Of a DNA stretch of 64,000 bases, positions 25,100 through 32,996 are shown in pieces (the first letter of the stretch is position 1; each line of letters begins with the position of its first letter). The notes below the pieces were generated by a model. That model did not search any database. It saw only the letters and a list, made by a program, of their open reading frames with translations, and was not told the origin of the DNA. A program made the translations under genes and the position numbers. The DNA is from Pseudonocardia kunmingensis (GTDB lineage Bacteria > Actinomycetota > Actinomycetes > Mycobacteriales > Pseudonocardiaceae), in the NCBI RefSeq assembly GCF_006716445.1, contig NZ_VFPA01000003.1, positions 372,001-436,000 on the forward strand, given 5' to 3'.

Positions 25100-26260
25100 A
25101 TGAGAACGCTGCGGGACACCTTCGATCCGCGCGCCAACAGCTTCGACGTCCTGCGTCTGCTGTTCGCCGGGACCGTCGCCGTCAGCCACGGGCTGGTGCT
25201 CCACACCGGCTGGCAGCCCCGGTGGGGCGCGTCGACCCTGGGCGACTTCGGCCTCGACGGGTTCTTCATCCTCAGCGGCTTCCTGGTGACCCGCAGCTAC
25301 CTGAACCTCGCCTCGCTCCCGCGGTTCGCCTGGCACCGGTTCCTGCGGATCATGCCCGGCTTCTGGGTCTGCCTGCTGGTCATAGCGCTGGTGGCGGCGC
25401 CGGCCGCGGCGCTCCTGCGCGGCCTACCGGCCGGCACGCCGTTCACCGGCGAACCGTCCGCGATCCGCTACGTGCTCGCCAACGCGGGGCTGCTGATCGT
25501 GCAGTACGACATCGCCGGCATCCTCGTCGACCGCCCCCGCGAGCTGAGCTTCAACGGCGCGCTGTGGACGCTGTTCTTCGAAGCGTTCTGCTACACCGTC
25601 GTCGCCGCACTCGGCGTCCTCGGCGTGCTGCGCCGCCGGCGATGGGTGGTGGCCGGCATCGTCGCGGTCCTCGCCGTGCTGACCGCGCTGCAGGAGGCGG
25701 GGCTGCCGGTCTGGGTCAACGAGCGGGTCCTGCGACTGCTCTTCGTGTTCCTCCTGGGCTCGCTCGCCCACCTCTACGCCGACCGCATCCCGATGCGCGG
25801 CAGCATCGCGGCGGCAGCGGCGGCGGTCTTCCTCGGCAGCGTGGCCGTGTTCCACGACTACCGGGTGCTCGGCGCGGCCCCACTCGCCTACCTCATCGCC
25901 TGGTCGGGAACCTGCTTCCCCTGGCCGTGGTCGATGCGCGCCGACTTCTCCTACGGCGTCTACATCTACCACTGGCCGCTGTTCCAGCTCCTCGGCCTCA
26001 CCGGCCTCGCGGCGGCGCCCTCACCGCTGTTCGTCCTGGTCGGGCTGGTCCTCGTCGTCGTCCCTGCGGCGCTGTCGTGGTACCTGATCGAGAAGCCCGC
26101 GCTGAGCCGCAAGCACAGCGCCCTCCCCGACCGGATCGCCGGATGGACGGCACGAGCCGGGCGCCGCGCCGTGGTCAGGCGGTCTCGTCGCGCGGGGCCG
26201 GGACCAGCACCAGCGGGCACGTCACGTGGTGGACGCAGCGCTGCGCGACCGAACCGGTGA
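25100..26260 (+). CDS. Acyltransferase family 3 membrane protein (OafA/YrhL type)
   Basis: A 386-residue membrane acyltransferase with about ten helices. It opens with the family pattern NSFDVLRLLFAGTVAVSHG, where the histidine is the conserved catalytic candidate, then DGFFILSGFLVTRSY and RFLRIMPGFWVCLL, and ends with YGVYIYHWPLFQL. Members add acetyl or other acyl groups to surface sugars, lipids or antibiotics; the target here is unknown. ATG 25100 is preceded by AGGAG. The Arg/Gly-rich tail overlaps the convergent stress-protein gene by 86 bases, which suggests the last ~30 residues are not under strong constraint. Confidence 0.88.
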   Translation: MRTLRDTFDPRANSFDVLRLLFAGTVAVSHGLVLHTGWQPRWGASTLGDFGLDGFFILSGFLVTRSYLNLASLPRFAWHRFLRIMPGFWVCLLVIALVAAPAAALLRGLPAGTPFTGEPSAIRYVLANAGLLIVQYDIAGILVDRPRELSFNGALWTLFFEAFCYTVVAALGVLGVLRRRRWVVAGIVAVLAVLTALQEAGLPVWVNERVLRLLFVFLLGSLAHLYADRIPMRGSIAAAAAAVFLGSVAVFHDYRVLGAAPLAYLIAWSGTCFPWPWSMRADFSYGVYIYHWPLFQLLGLTGLAAAPSPLFVLVGLVLVVVPAALSWYLIEKPALSRKHSALPDRIAGWTARAGRRAVVRRSRRAGPGPAPAGTSRGGRSAARPNR

Positions 26261-26711
26261 GCGCACCGCCGATGACGCCGTGGCCGTGGTTGCCCAGTAC
26301 CAGCAGATCGGCCTCGCCGGCCTCCTCCAGCAGCACGGTGACGGCATCCCCGCGCGTCACCCGCCGCTCCACCGACTGCCGCTCGGCGGCCGGTACCGCC
26401 GTGATCGCCTCGGTGAGCCAGGCCTCCGCGGCGGCGGTGAACTGCTCGTCGTCGAGCATGCTCTGCGCCGCCAGCCCGCCGGCGATCTCCGCTCCGCTGC
26501 CCACCACCGGCGTCGGCTCGCTGACCGCGACCGCGAGCACCCGCGCTCCGCGCCCCCGGGCGTAGTCGACCGCCCAGCGCAGCGCCGTGACACCCGCGGC
26601 CGTGCCGTCGACCCCGACGACGACCCGCTCCCGGCGCCCGCCGCCCTGATCACCACGCCCCGCATCGCCGTACGGGGTCGCGTCGTCCGCCTGCCCCCTG
26701 GTCACCGTCAC
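26175..26711 (-). CDS. Universal stress protein (UspA family)
   Basis: A 178-residue single-domain Usp protein: VVVGVDGTAAGVTALRWAVD at the start of the fold and the ATP-binding GNHGHGVIGGALTGSVAQR (G-2X-G-9X-GS) near the C-terminus, so it likely binds ATP. GTG 26709-26711 is chosen because GAGGAGG lies 7 bases upstream. The first 30 residues are a polar extension. It is divergent from the rifampin-phosphotransferase-like gene, with promoters in the 307-base gap. Usp genes near PEP-synthase-like genes are frequent in actinobacterial stress and hypoxia regulons, but I see no clear DosR box. Confidence 0.88.
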   Translation of the reverse strand: MTVTRGQADDATPYGDAGRGDQGGGRRERVVVGVDGTAAGVTALRWAVDYARGRGARVLAVAVSEPTPVVGSGAEIAGGLAAQSMLDDEQFTAAAEAWLTEAITAVPAAERQSVERRVTRGDAVTVLLEEAGEADLLVLGNHGHGVIGGALTGSVAQRCVHHVTCPLVLVPAPRDETA

Positions 26712-26826
26712 CCGTGACCCTCCTCGATCCGGTCCTCGCGCTGGCGCGCCTTCCCGGGCATACCCGCTGCGGCGCCGGTGCACCCGGCGGCGCGGCTGCT
26801 CGGACGGGCGGTGCGGGACAGGGCCG

Positions 26827-26854
26827 TTGACAGGGACAGCGGCCTGAGTACCGT
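26827..26854 (+). promoter_or_regulatory. Candidate vegetative promoter of the rph-like gene
   Basis: TTGACA (26827-26832) and TACCGT (26849-26854), spacer 16 bases, a near-consensus -35 and a TANNNT -10. Transcription would start near 26861, leaving a leader of about 158 bases. The rifamycin-associated element known upstream of some rph genes is not present. The rest of the gap 26712-27018 shows nothing else. Confidence 0.45.
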
Positions 26855-27018
26855 CATTTCCGGTGTGCCGGGAAGTCTGGTCGGCGTCCTGTCGGCGCGT
26901 CCGGATGGAGCACACCCGTGGAAGCCACCTCGTCCGACCTGCTCGCGTGCCGTGAGGTGTCGGCGCGCTACCCCGACCGCCACCGGCAGGAGTGCCGGCC
27001 CGCGCGCGAGTCGGTCCG

Positions 27019-29502
27019 ATGAGCGGCGAGCGCGCCACCGCGGTCGTCGAGCTCGCCGTGGCCGACGATGTCGAGCTCGTCGGCGGCAAGGCCGCCGGCC
27101 TGGGCCGGATGATCAGGGCGGGCGAGCGGGTGCCCGCGGGCTTCTGCGTCACGGCCGCCGCGCACGACCGTGCGCTCGCGGCGTCCGGGGTGCTCGACGA
27201 GGACCTGCGCCGCGAGATCGTGCAGGCCTACGAGCAGCTGGGTGCGGGGCCGGTCGCAGTCCGTTCCAGCGCCACGGCGGAGGACCTGCCGGACGCCAGC
27301 TTCGCGGGCCAGCACGAGACGCTGCTGAACGTCCGCGGCGCCGACGAGCTGGTCGACGCGGTGCGGCGGTGCTGGGGTTCGCTCGACGAGCCGCGCGCAC
27401 GCGCGTACCGCGAGGCCGCCGGGATCGCGGAGGGCTCGGTGCGGATGGCCGTGGTGGTGCAGCGCATGGTCGACCCGGCCGCCGCAGGCGTGCTGTTCAC
27501 CGCCAACCCCATCACGGGGTGCCGGACCGAGATGGTCGTCGACGCCGTGGCCGGTCTCGGGGACGTGGTCGTCGACGGCAGCGCCCCCGCCGACCACTAT
27601 GTCGTCAACGGACGGGAGCCGCTCATGCCGGCAGGCGGCTGCCTCGACGCGGCCCGGCTGTCGCAGCTGCGCGCCGCGGGCGAGCGGCTGCAGCGCAGCG
27701 CAGGCGCGCCCCAGGACGTCGAGTGGGCCTTCGACCGCGACGAGACGCTGTGGCTGCTCCAGTCCCGCCCGATCACCACCTTGTTCCCGCTGCCTCGATC
27801 GGACCGCCCGGGCCCGCGGGTCTACATGGAGGGCGGCCACATGCAGGGCATGCTGCGCCCCTTCACCCCGATGGGGATGGCGGCCATGCGGGCCGCCATG
27901 GCCGACTACCTGGAGACCGTGGGCGTCCCGGCCGATCCGTTCATCGGTCACCCCGGGCTGATCGACGTGGCCGGGCGCATGTACCTCGACCTCACCGCCT
28001 TCGCCCGCTCGAAGGCGTTCCGCTCGCGGCTGCCCGGAAGCATGGAGCTCTACGGACCGCGCGTCTCCGGCGCGATGCGGTGGGTCCTGGACGACCCGCG
28101 GTTCGCCCCCGTGCCCGGCCGGCCCTACCGGCTGCGGACCGTGCTCCCCGCGGCGCTCCGGCTGGCGCCGGGCATGCTCGCCGGGTTCGTCGGCGCCGCC
28201 GTCGCACCGGTCCGGGCCCGCGAGCGGGCGATACGCGCCACGGCGGCGATACGGCGGCGATCGCGGCCGCCGGAGGCCCTGACGAGCACGAACGACCGGC
28301 TGCGCTTCGCGATGACGACGATGCGGGTGTTCCTCGGCCCCGGGATGCGGGAGATGCTGCCGCCGATCTGGGCCGCCCTGTTCACCCGGGTGGGCGCGGT
28401 CGCCCTGCTCGGGGGCATCGCCACCGAGAGCGAGGTCGACGAGACGCTGCGCGGGATGCCGCACAACGTGACCACCGAGATGGACCTGGCCCTGTGGCAG
28501 CTGGCGACGGCCGCGGCCGAGCACCGCGACCTGCTGCTGCACACGCCGCCGCCCGAGCTCGCCGCCCGCTACCTCGCCGGGGAGCTGCCCGAGATCGGGC
28601 TCGGCGGGTTCCTGCAGCGCTACGGGCACCGCGGTGCGGCCGAGATCGACGTCGGCGTGCCCCGCTGGGCCGAGGACCCGGCGCCGGTGTTCGCGGCGAT
28701 CGCGGGCTACCTGCGGGTCACCGACCCGGATCAGGCACCGGACCGGCGCTTCGCCCGGGCAGCCGGGGAGGCGGAGGCGAAGATCGACGAGCTGGTCCGC
28801 AGGGGCCGCCGCACCCGCCCGGTCCGGGCGCGGCTCGCAGGCGTGCTGCTGCGCCGGGCCCGTGCGATCGCCGGGCTGCGCGAGCTGCCCAAGTTCGCCT
28901 GGCTCTACACGTTCGCCGCGATGCGCGAGCAACTGCTCGCCGCCGGCGCCGAACTCACCGAGCGCGGGTTGCTGGAGCGCGCCGACGACATCATGTTCCT
29001 CAACTTCCGCGAGGCCTTCGCCGCCGTCGACGGCGCCGACATGCGTGCGCTGGTGATCGAGCGCCGGGCCGAGTACGCGCGGGAGATGCGCCGACGCCGC
29101 GTCCCGGGACTGCTGCTGTCCGACGGCACCGACCCGGAGACTCTCGTGCCTCGCGCCCCGGCCTCCGACGGCACGCTGACCGGCCTGGCGGCCGCGGCGG
29201 GCACCGCCACCGGACGGGCCCGGGTGATCCTCGACCCGGCGAACGCCCGCGTGGAGCCGGGCGAGATCCTCGTCGCCCCGACCACCGACCCCGGCTGGAC
29301 GCCGCTGTTCCTGACCGCGGCGGGCCTTGTCACCGAGACCGGATCGCCGATGGCCCACGGCCCCACGGTCGCGCGCGAGTACGGCATCCCGGCGGTCATC
29401 TGCGTGCCGGACGCGACCCAGCTGATCGAGACCGGTCAGCTCGTCACGGTGGACGGCGCCGCGGGCACGGTCGCGGTCCAGGCCGAGCGGCAGCCGGGAT
29501 GA
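27019..29502 (+). CDS. Rifampin phosphotransferase-like / PEP-synthase-like protein
   Basis: An 827-residue three-part enzyme of the PEP synthase superfamily. An ATP-grasp domain (about 1-310) has VELVGGKAAGLGRM, VAVRSSATAEDLPDASFAGQ and LLQSRPITT. The middle domain (about 320-710) matches the rifampin-binding domain by position and by EGGHMQGMLRPFTPMGM. The swivelling histidine domain (about 735-827) has GSPMAHGPTVAREYGIP, whose histidine carries the phosphate. Rph enzymes inactivate rifamycins by ATP-dependent phosphorylation; many environmental homologues have unproven substrates. ATG 27019 matches the family N-terminus; GTG 26992 is an alternative. It overlaps a broken glycosyltransferase gene by ATGA. 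Confidence 0.85.
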   Translation: MSGERATAVVELAVADDVELVGGKAAGLGRMIRAGERVPAGFCVTAAAHDRALAASGVLDEDLRREIVQAYEQLGAGPVAVRSSATAEDLPDASFAGQHETLLNVRGADELVDAVRRCWGSLDEPRARAYREAAGIAEGSVRMAVVVQRMVDPAAAGVLFTANPITGCRTEMVVDAVAGLGDVVVDGSAPADHYVVNGREPLMPAGGCLDAARLSQLRAAGERLQRSAGAPQDVEWAFDRDETLWLLQSRPITTLFPLPRSDRPGPRVYMEGGHMQGMLRPFTPMGMAAMRAAMADYLETVGVPADPFIGHPGLIDVAGRMYLDLTAFARSKAFRSRLPGSMELYGPRVSGAMRWVLDDPRFAPVPGRPYRLRTVLPAALRLAPGMLAGFVGAAVAPVRARERAIRATAAIRRRSRPPEALTSTNDRLRFAMTTMRVFLGPGMREMLPPIWAALFTRVGAVALLGGIATESEVDETLRGMPHNVTTEMDLALWQLATAAAEHRDLLLHTPPPELAARYLAGELPEIGLGGFLQRYGHRGAAEIDVGVPRWAEDPAPVFAAIAGYLRVTDPDQAPDRRFARAAGEAEAKIDELVRRGRRTRPVRARLAGVLLRRARAIAGLRELPKFAWLYTFAAMREQLLAAGAELTERGLLERADDIMFLNFREAFAAVDGADMRALVIERRAEYAREMRRRRVPGLLLSDGTDPETLVPRAPASDGTLTGLAAAAGTATGRARVILDPANARVEPGEILVAPTTDPGWTPLFLTAAGLVTETGSPMAHGPTVAREYGIPAVICVPDATQLIETGQLVTVDGAAGTVAVQAERQPG

Positions 29503-29860
29503 GGGTGCTGGTACTGGCGCACGGCCAGCCGGTCTGGGTGCCGACCCCTGACTTCCGCAACCCGATGCCGGCCCTGCCACTGCCCGCGCGCTGAACCGGG
29601 CGTCCTACCGGTCGACAAGCTGCTGCTGCGTCCGTTCGGCGGGATCGCGGACGCCGCGCTGGACCGCCTTCCTCGAGGCGGGCGAACCGCCGATCTGCAT
29701 CGGCTTCGGCAGCATGGCCGGCGCCGCGACCCGCACGGCGACGCACGACCCGACGATGGCCCGGAACGCCGAACGCCTCGGCGCCCTCGCCCGTGAGGAA
29801 GGCGGTGCGGCGTCGGCTGTCGCGATCCTCGGATCCGTGCACGCCGGCGCGGCACGGTGA
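29499..29860 (+). pseudogene. Remnant of a UDP-glycosyltransferase (macrolide/MGT type)
   Basis: The ATG overlapping the rph-like stop opens MRVLVLAHG, the usual start of GT1 glycosyltransferases, then jumps to DFRNPMPALPLPAR and a stop. In other frames come LNRASYR, VDKLLLRPFGGIAD, then FLEAGEPPICIGFGSMAG and NAERLGALAREEGG. These appear in the same order as in intact GT1 enzymes of about 400 residues, so several internal deletions and frameshifts have gutted the gene. The intact version was probably co-translated with the rph-like enzyme. Rifamycin-inactivating glycosyltransferases exist, so a lost second resistance enzyme is conceivable, though unproven. Confidence 0.7.
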
Positions 29861-29886
29861 GCCCGGGACCGGGGAACGTGGTCAGG

Positions 29887-31158
29887 TCAGTGATTGCGCC
29901 TGGGTCTCTGCTGCGGATCGATCCATTTCGGTGGTATGAACTCCGGCCGCCCGTCCCGCATCCGGACCGTCCACCCGGAATGGTGGATCAACCGATGGTG
30001 CGCCTTGCACAACATCGCCAGGTTGCACAACACGGTGTGGCCGTCGTGTTCCCATTCGAGGATGTGGTGGATTTCGCACCAGGCAGGCGGACGATCACAC
30101 CCCGGGTGGGCGCAACCCCGGTCCCGGGCGGTGACCGCACGGCGCAACCCGTCCGGGATCACCCGGGTGGAGCGGCCCACATCGAGGGGCTGTCCGGCGC
30201 CGTTCATGACGATCGGGACGACGGCGGCATCGCAGGCCAGCATCCGCAGTGACTCGGGGGTGAGGGTGCCGCCGAAGTCCAGCATCGCCGACCGGGCCCG
30301 CTGCTCCAGGTCCTCCAGTCGGATGATGACGTTCAACTGCGGGCGGCGCCCGCCGGTCTCGGGCAGGGTGTCGGCCTCGCCGTGGGCGAGGACGTAGCCG
30401 CAGGCGTCGGCGAGTGCTTCGGCCTGGCGTTGTGCGGTGGGACGCTGGTCATCCTTGCCGAGCGGCTTCGAGTTCGCGTCGATGACGGTGGCGATGGCGT
30501 CGAACATGGCGGCGTCGTCGATCTGGCCGGTGATCTTCCCGCCGGATCCGCTGCGGTTGCGGCGCAGGTGCAGTGTGTTGACCGGGGCGGGTGGGGTGTC
30601 GTCGGGTTCGGGGCCGTCGTCGTCGAGGGCTTCGATCAGTTGGGTGCCGAGGTTGCGTAGTTGGGTGGGCCGGTACTGGCCGGCCAGGGCGGCGAGTTGT
30701 TCTTCCAGCCCGCCGCGTTGGGCGTCGGTGAGCCGCCCCGCCGCCGGGGTGTTCAGCAGGCCGGCGATGACCTCGACGTGGCGCAGGCCGGCTTGTCCGG
30801 CGGCGAACGCCTTCGCGGTGGCCGGCAGCCGGGCAGGGAGCACGGTGCCGTCCAGCCCGATCTGCTCGCACGCCTGCTCCGCGGCGACGACCCGGCGGTG
30901 GGCCTCGAACCGGTCACACCCGAGCAGGTCGGTCAACGCCCCGGTGGTGTCCCGATACCCGCGATCGGTGAAGGTCCCCCGCCGTTGCAGGGCGGCGGTG
31001 GTAGCGACGGTCAGGTGCTCCAGCTGCCGTGACAGTCCTTCGCTGACCGTCAGCACCGACAACAACTCGGGATCCGAGGCCAGGCCGGATTCCGCGGCCT
31101 GCCGCAATTCGTCCAACGCCTCCTGGAGGTGCTGGTGCGCGGCGGCGACTGCGGACAT
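29887..31158 (-). CDS. DUF222/HNH endonuclease-domain protein (13E12 repeat family), copy B
   Basis: 423 residues, same architecture as copy A: DUF222 helical region, then the HNH fold with CAHPGCDRPPAWCEIHHI and LCKAHHRLIHH. About 15 substitutions by eye separate the two, spread over the chain (for example LASEYRP versus LAGQYRP, DGCTVLC versus DGHTVLC, and the last residue). None hits the HNH ligands, so both copies look intact. It points toward copy A across 25 kb. The similarity extends into the upstream promoter and repeats R2/R3 but ends at the 3' end of the gene. Confidence 0.9.
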   Translation of the reverse strand: MSAVAAAHQHLQEALDELRQAAESGLASDPELLSVLTVSEGLSRQLEHLTVATTAALQRRGTFTDRGYRDTTGALTDLLGCDRFEAHRRVVAAEQACEQIGLDGTVLPARLPATAKAFAAGQAGLRHVEVIAGLLNTPAAGRLTDAQRGGLEEQLAALAGQYRPTQLRNLGTQLIEALDDDGPEPDDTPPAPVNTLHLRRNRSGSGGKITGQIDDAAMFDAIATVIDANSKPLGKDDQRPTAQRQAEALADACGYVLAHGEADTLPETGGRRPQLNVIIRLEDLEQRARSAMLDFGGTLTPESLRMLACDAAVVPIVMNGAGQPLDVGRSTRVIPDGLRRAVTARDRGCAHPGCDRPPAWCEIHHILEWEHDGHTVLCNLAMLCKAHHRLIHHSGWTVRMRDGRPEFIPPKWIDPQQRPRRNH

Positions 31159-31164
31159 ACCCTG

Positions 31165-31187
31165 AGTTTAGCCGAACATGTTTTCGA
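31165..31187 (-). promoter_or_regulatory. LexA-like box and -10 of HNH copy B
   Basis: On the minus strand TCGAAAACATGTTCGG (31187-31172) is followed by TAAACT (31170-31165), and the start codon is at 31158. Compared with copy A the box has one more mismatch (final G instead of A), so LexA binding may be weaker. The spacing again implies a leaderless mRNA. Confidence 0.55.
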
Positions 31188-31320
31188 ATGCAGGTGGCGT
31201 TCGGGTGGTTTGCGTTTGCGATAGCGAACGCTGCGGCCGGTGTGGCGGGTCGGTTGTGGAACTGCTGATTATGTGGGGTCGCGCCGGTGTCGCGGGCGTC
31301 CGGCAGGTCGTGAAACCCTT

Positions 31321-31616
31321 TGTGGGCGGGCCGTTCCCGGCTCGAGGCCACTGCCTTCCGCGTCGACCCGGGTCTTCGGCGCAGTCGGCCGGTTCGGCTC
31401 GACCCCGCCCGTCGGCGAGATGGCCGGGTTGGTGCAACTGCCGAATATCGTGGCCGGTCGGGCGGCCGTCCCCGACATGGCCCAGGCCCGTCTGGACGAG
31501 TCCGTCCCTGCCGGGTGGGTGGGCACCTGGCTGTGGTCCCGTTGCACCCCGCCCTGGTGATCATCGGATGGCTTCGGGGCCGTCCAGGCGCTCTTGATCG
31601 GCGGAAACGGGACATG
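31321..31616 (+). repeat. Repeat R2, inner part of HNH module B
   Basis: Counterpart of 3228-3521 in opposite orientation, sharing the block order from TGTGGGCGGGCCGTTCCCGG to GGCGGAAACGGGACATG with scattered changes. With R3 and palindrome P1 it accounts for most of the gene-free stretch 31159-32478. Confidence 0.7.
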
Positions 31617-31644
31617 TGCGTGTTGCCCAATCGTGAGGCTCCGC

Positions 31645-31724
31645 TGCAGGCTCCCACCGGACGAACGGCACTTTCGTCGGTACCTAGCCGACGAAAGTGC
31701 CGTTCGTCATGCGAATCCCGTTTC
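31645..31724. repeat. Palindromic repeat element P1, copy 2
   Basis: Perfect 21-base arms at 31660-31680 and 31688-31708, 7-base loop TACCTAG. On the minus strand the element and its flanks (GGGATTCGC before, CCGGTGGG after) are the same as copy 3 at 32930-32978. Unlike the other two copies it is not between two intact genes but lies inside the repeat-rich region, so it may mark the end of a lost gene. Confidence 0.7.
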
Positions 31725-31804
31725 CGGAGACCATTAAGTCGGTCGCCCCATCGCGCGACCGGGGCCAGTCGGCAGCAGGATCTGGGTGCGGCGGCTCCGG
31801 TTCG

Positions 31805-32049
31805 CTGATCAAGGCCGTTTCGGAGGGGTTCTTGAACGAGACCACAGTCGGTTGAGAGCGACGGTCTCGTCGTGGACCGGCCGGGGCCCGGTCGGGGACG
31901 GCCGCCCGGGCGGCCACGATATTCGGTAGTTGTGCCAACCGGGCCGCCCTCGGCTCCGGGGATCGGTCGGGCGCCGGGGCGACTGCGGCTGACGCCTGGA
32001 CGCGGGGTGGGGCAGCTGGTCCAGAGCCGGGAACGGCGCGCCCACCGCA
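31805..32049 (-). repeat. Repeat R3, counterpart of R1 in module B
   Basis: On the minus strand it matches R1 (2937-3196): GGACCAGCTGCCCCACC, CGAATATCGTGGCCGCCCGG, CGGCCGGTCC, GACGAGACCGTCGCT and GGCCTTGATCAGCG occur in the same order. The divergence is greater than between the R2 or HNH copies. It marks the outer edge of module B. Confidence 0.65.
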
Positions 32050-32092
32050 ACCCGCGCCGCGCGGCAGGAACCCCTCGGCAGGAGCGCGCGCG

Positions 32093-32482
32093 GTGCTCGC
32101 GAACCCCGTGTCCTCGCACGCACCCCGACTCGTCCCACGCCACCCGTCGACGGCGGCGCAGAAGGGGTGCGTCGGTGGTCGCAGCCCGGCCGCTGCACGG
32201 ACCGATGAACACCAGTGGGCCACCGCACGACCGAACAAGAGCGCCGCTCGTCGGCGAGGGCCGGGCACGGCTCCAGCCGCATTCCGAGGCGCCGCCCGCC
32301 TCGCTCGGCGCGTCCGCGTCGGCGGCCGTGTTCTCGTCGGTGTCCTCGGCGTCGCCTTCGCCGGTGTCACCACCGCCGTCACCGGCAATGCGCTTGCCGG
32401 CGTCGCTGCTCTCGTCCTTGCGCCCGTTCCGGAGGTGCCTGGCCTGGGGCGCGCTCCGCCCATAGACTCCAGTCCTCGATGA
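32093..32482 (+). CDS. Possible small membrane protein, doubtful
   Basis: An open frame of 129 residues; only the last third looks protein-like, with the hydrophobic stretch VLVGVLGVAFAGVTTAVTGNALAGVAALVLAPV. It overlaps the methyltransferase start by 4 bases (ATGA at 32479-32482), which is typical of true operon neighbours here. The first 70 residues are basic and low in information and may be non-coding, so a shorter protein or a decayed gene is possible. No family is recognised. Confidence 0.25.
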   Translation: MLANPVSSHAPRLVPRHPSTAAQKGCVGGRSPAAARTDEHQWATARPNKSAARRRGPGTAPAAFRGAARLARRVRVGGRVLVGVLGVAFAGVTTAVTGNALAGVAALVLAPVPEVPGLGRAPPIDSSPR

Positions 32483-32931
32483 CCGACACCTGGGACACGA
32501 TCGCGGACTGGTACGCCGATCTCGTCCATCACGGGTCAGCGATGCATCGATTCGCCCGTGAGGTGCTGCTCGATGCGCTGCCCGCAGACATGAGTGGGCT
32601 GCGGGTGCTCGACGTGGGTTGCGGTGAAGGGTTGATCAGCCGCGCGACCGCGGGTCGGGGCGCGCAGGTGGTCGGGGTGGATCCGACGGCGCGCCTGATC
32701 GAGCGGGCGCGGGCAATCGAGAGAACGGCAGCCACCGGCGCGACGTACCGCGTCGACGACGGGTGCACCCTGGCGACCGTCGCCGAGGGCTGGGCGGACT
32801 GGGTGACCGCCGGCCTTTCGCTCAACAACGTTCCGGATCTCGGTGCGGCCATCGCCTCGGTCCGGCGTGCACTGGTCTCGGGAGGCCAGCTGGCGTTCAC
32901 GGTGCCCCATCCGAAAGCGGGATTCGCATGA
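32479..32931 (+). CDS. Class I SAM-dependent methyltransferase, C-terminally truncated
   Basis: 150 residues from the ATG at 32479. The SAM-binding fold is clear: IADWYADLVHHGS, motif I VLDVGCGEGLIS (about 43-54), VVGVDPT (motif II) and SLNNVPDLGAAIASVRRAL, ending at VPHPKAGFA. Related enzymes are usually 200-260 residues and continue well past the HP of motif VI. Here the stop codon lies in the left flank of palindrome P1 copy 3, so the gene seems to have lost its C-terminal quarter when the element arrived. Activity is doubtful. Confidence 0.7.
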   Translation: MTDTWDTIADWYADLVHHGSAMHRFAREVLLDALPADMSGLRVLDVGCGEGLISRATAGRGAQVVGVDPTARLIERARAIERTAATGATYRVDDGCTLATVAEGWADWVTAGLSLNNVPDLGAAIASVRRALVSGGQLAFTVPHPKAGFA

Positions 32932-32986
32932 CGAACGGCACTTTCGTCGGCTAGGTACCGACGAAAGTGCCGTTCGTCCGGGTGGG
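32920..32986. terminator. Palindromic repeat element P1, copy 3, between convergent genes
   Basis: Perfect 21-base arms 32930-32950 and 32958-32978, loop CTAGGTA, no T-run. It separates the truncated methyltransferase (plus strand) from kdpE (minus strand), and so can end both transcripts. The flanks GGGATTCGC and CCGG are shared with copy 2. Confidence 0.7.
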
Positions 32987-32996
32987 GGCGCCGGCG

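Noticed and set aside
26827..26870. DosR-type box between the usp and rph-like genes
   Set aside because: GGGACA-GCG-GCCTGA matches only one half of the DosR palindrome; too weak to claim.
26712..27018. Rifamycin-associated element upstream of the rph-like gene
   Set aside because: The conserved core sequence known for that element is not found.
26968..29580. An 870-codon minus-strand open frame
   Set aside because: Antisense shadow of the rph-like gene, with no recognisable domain.
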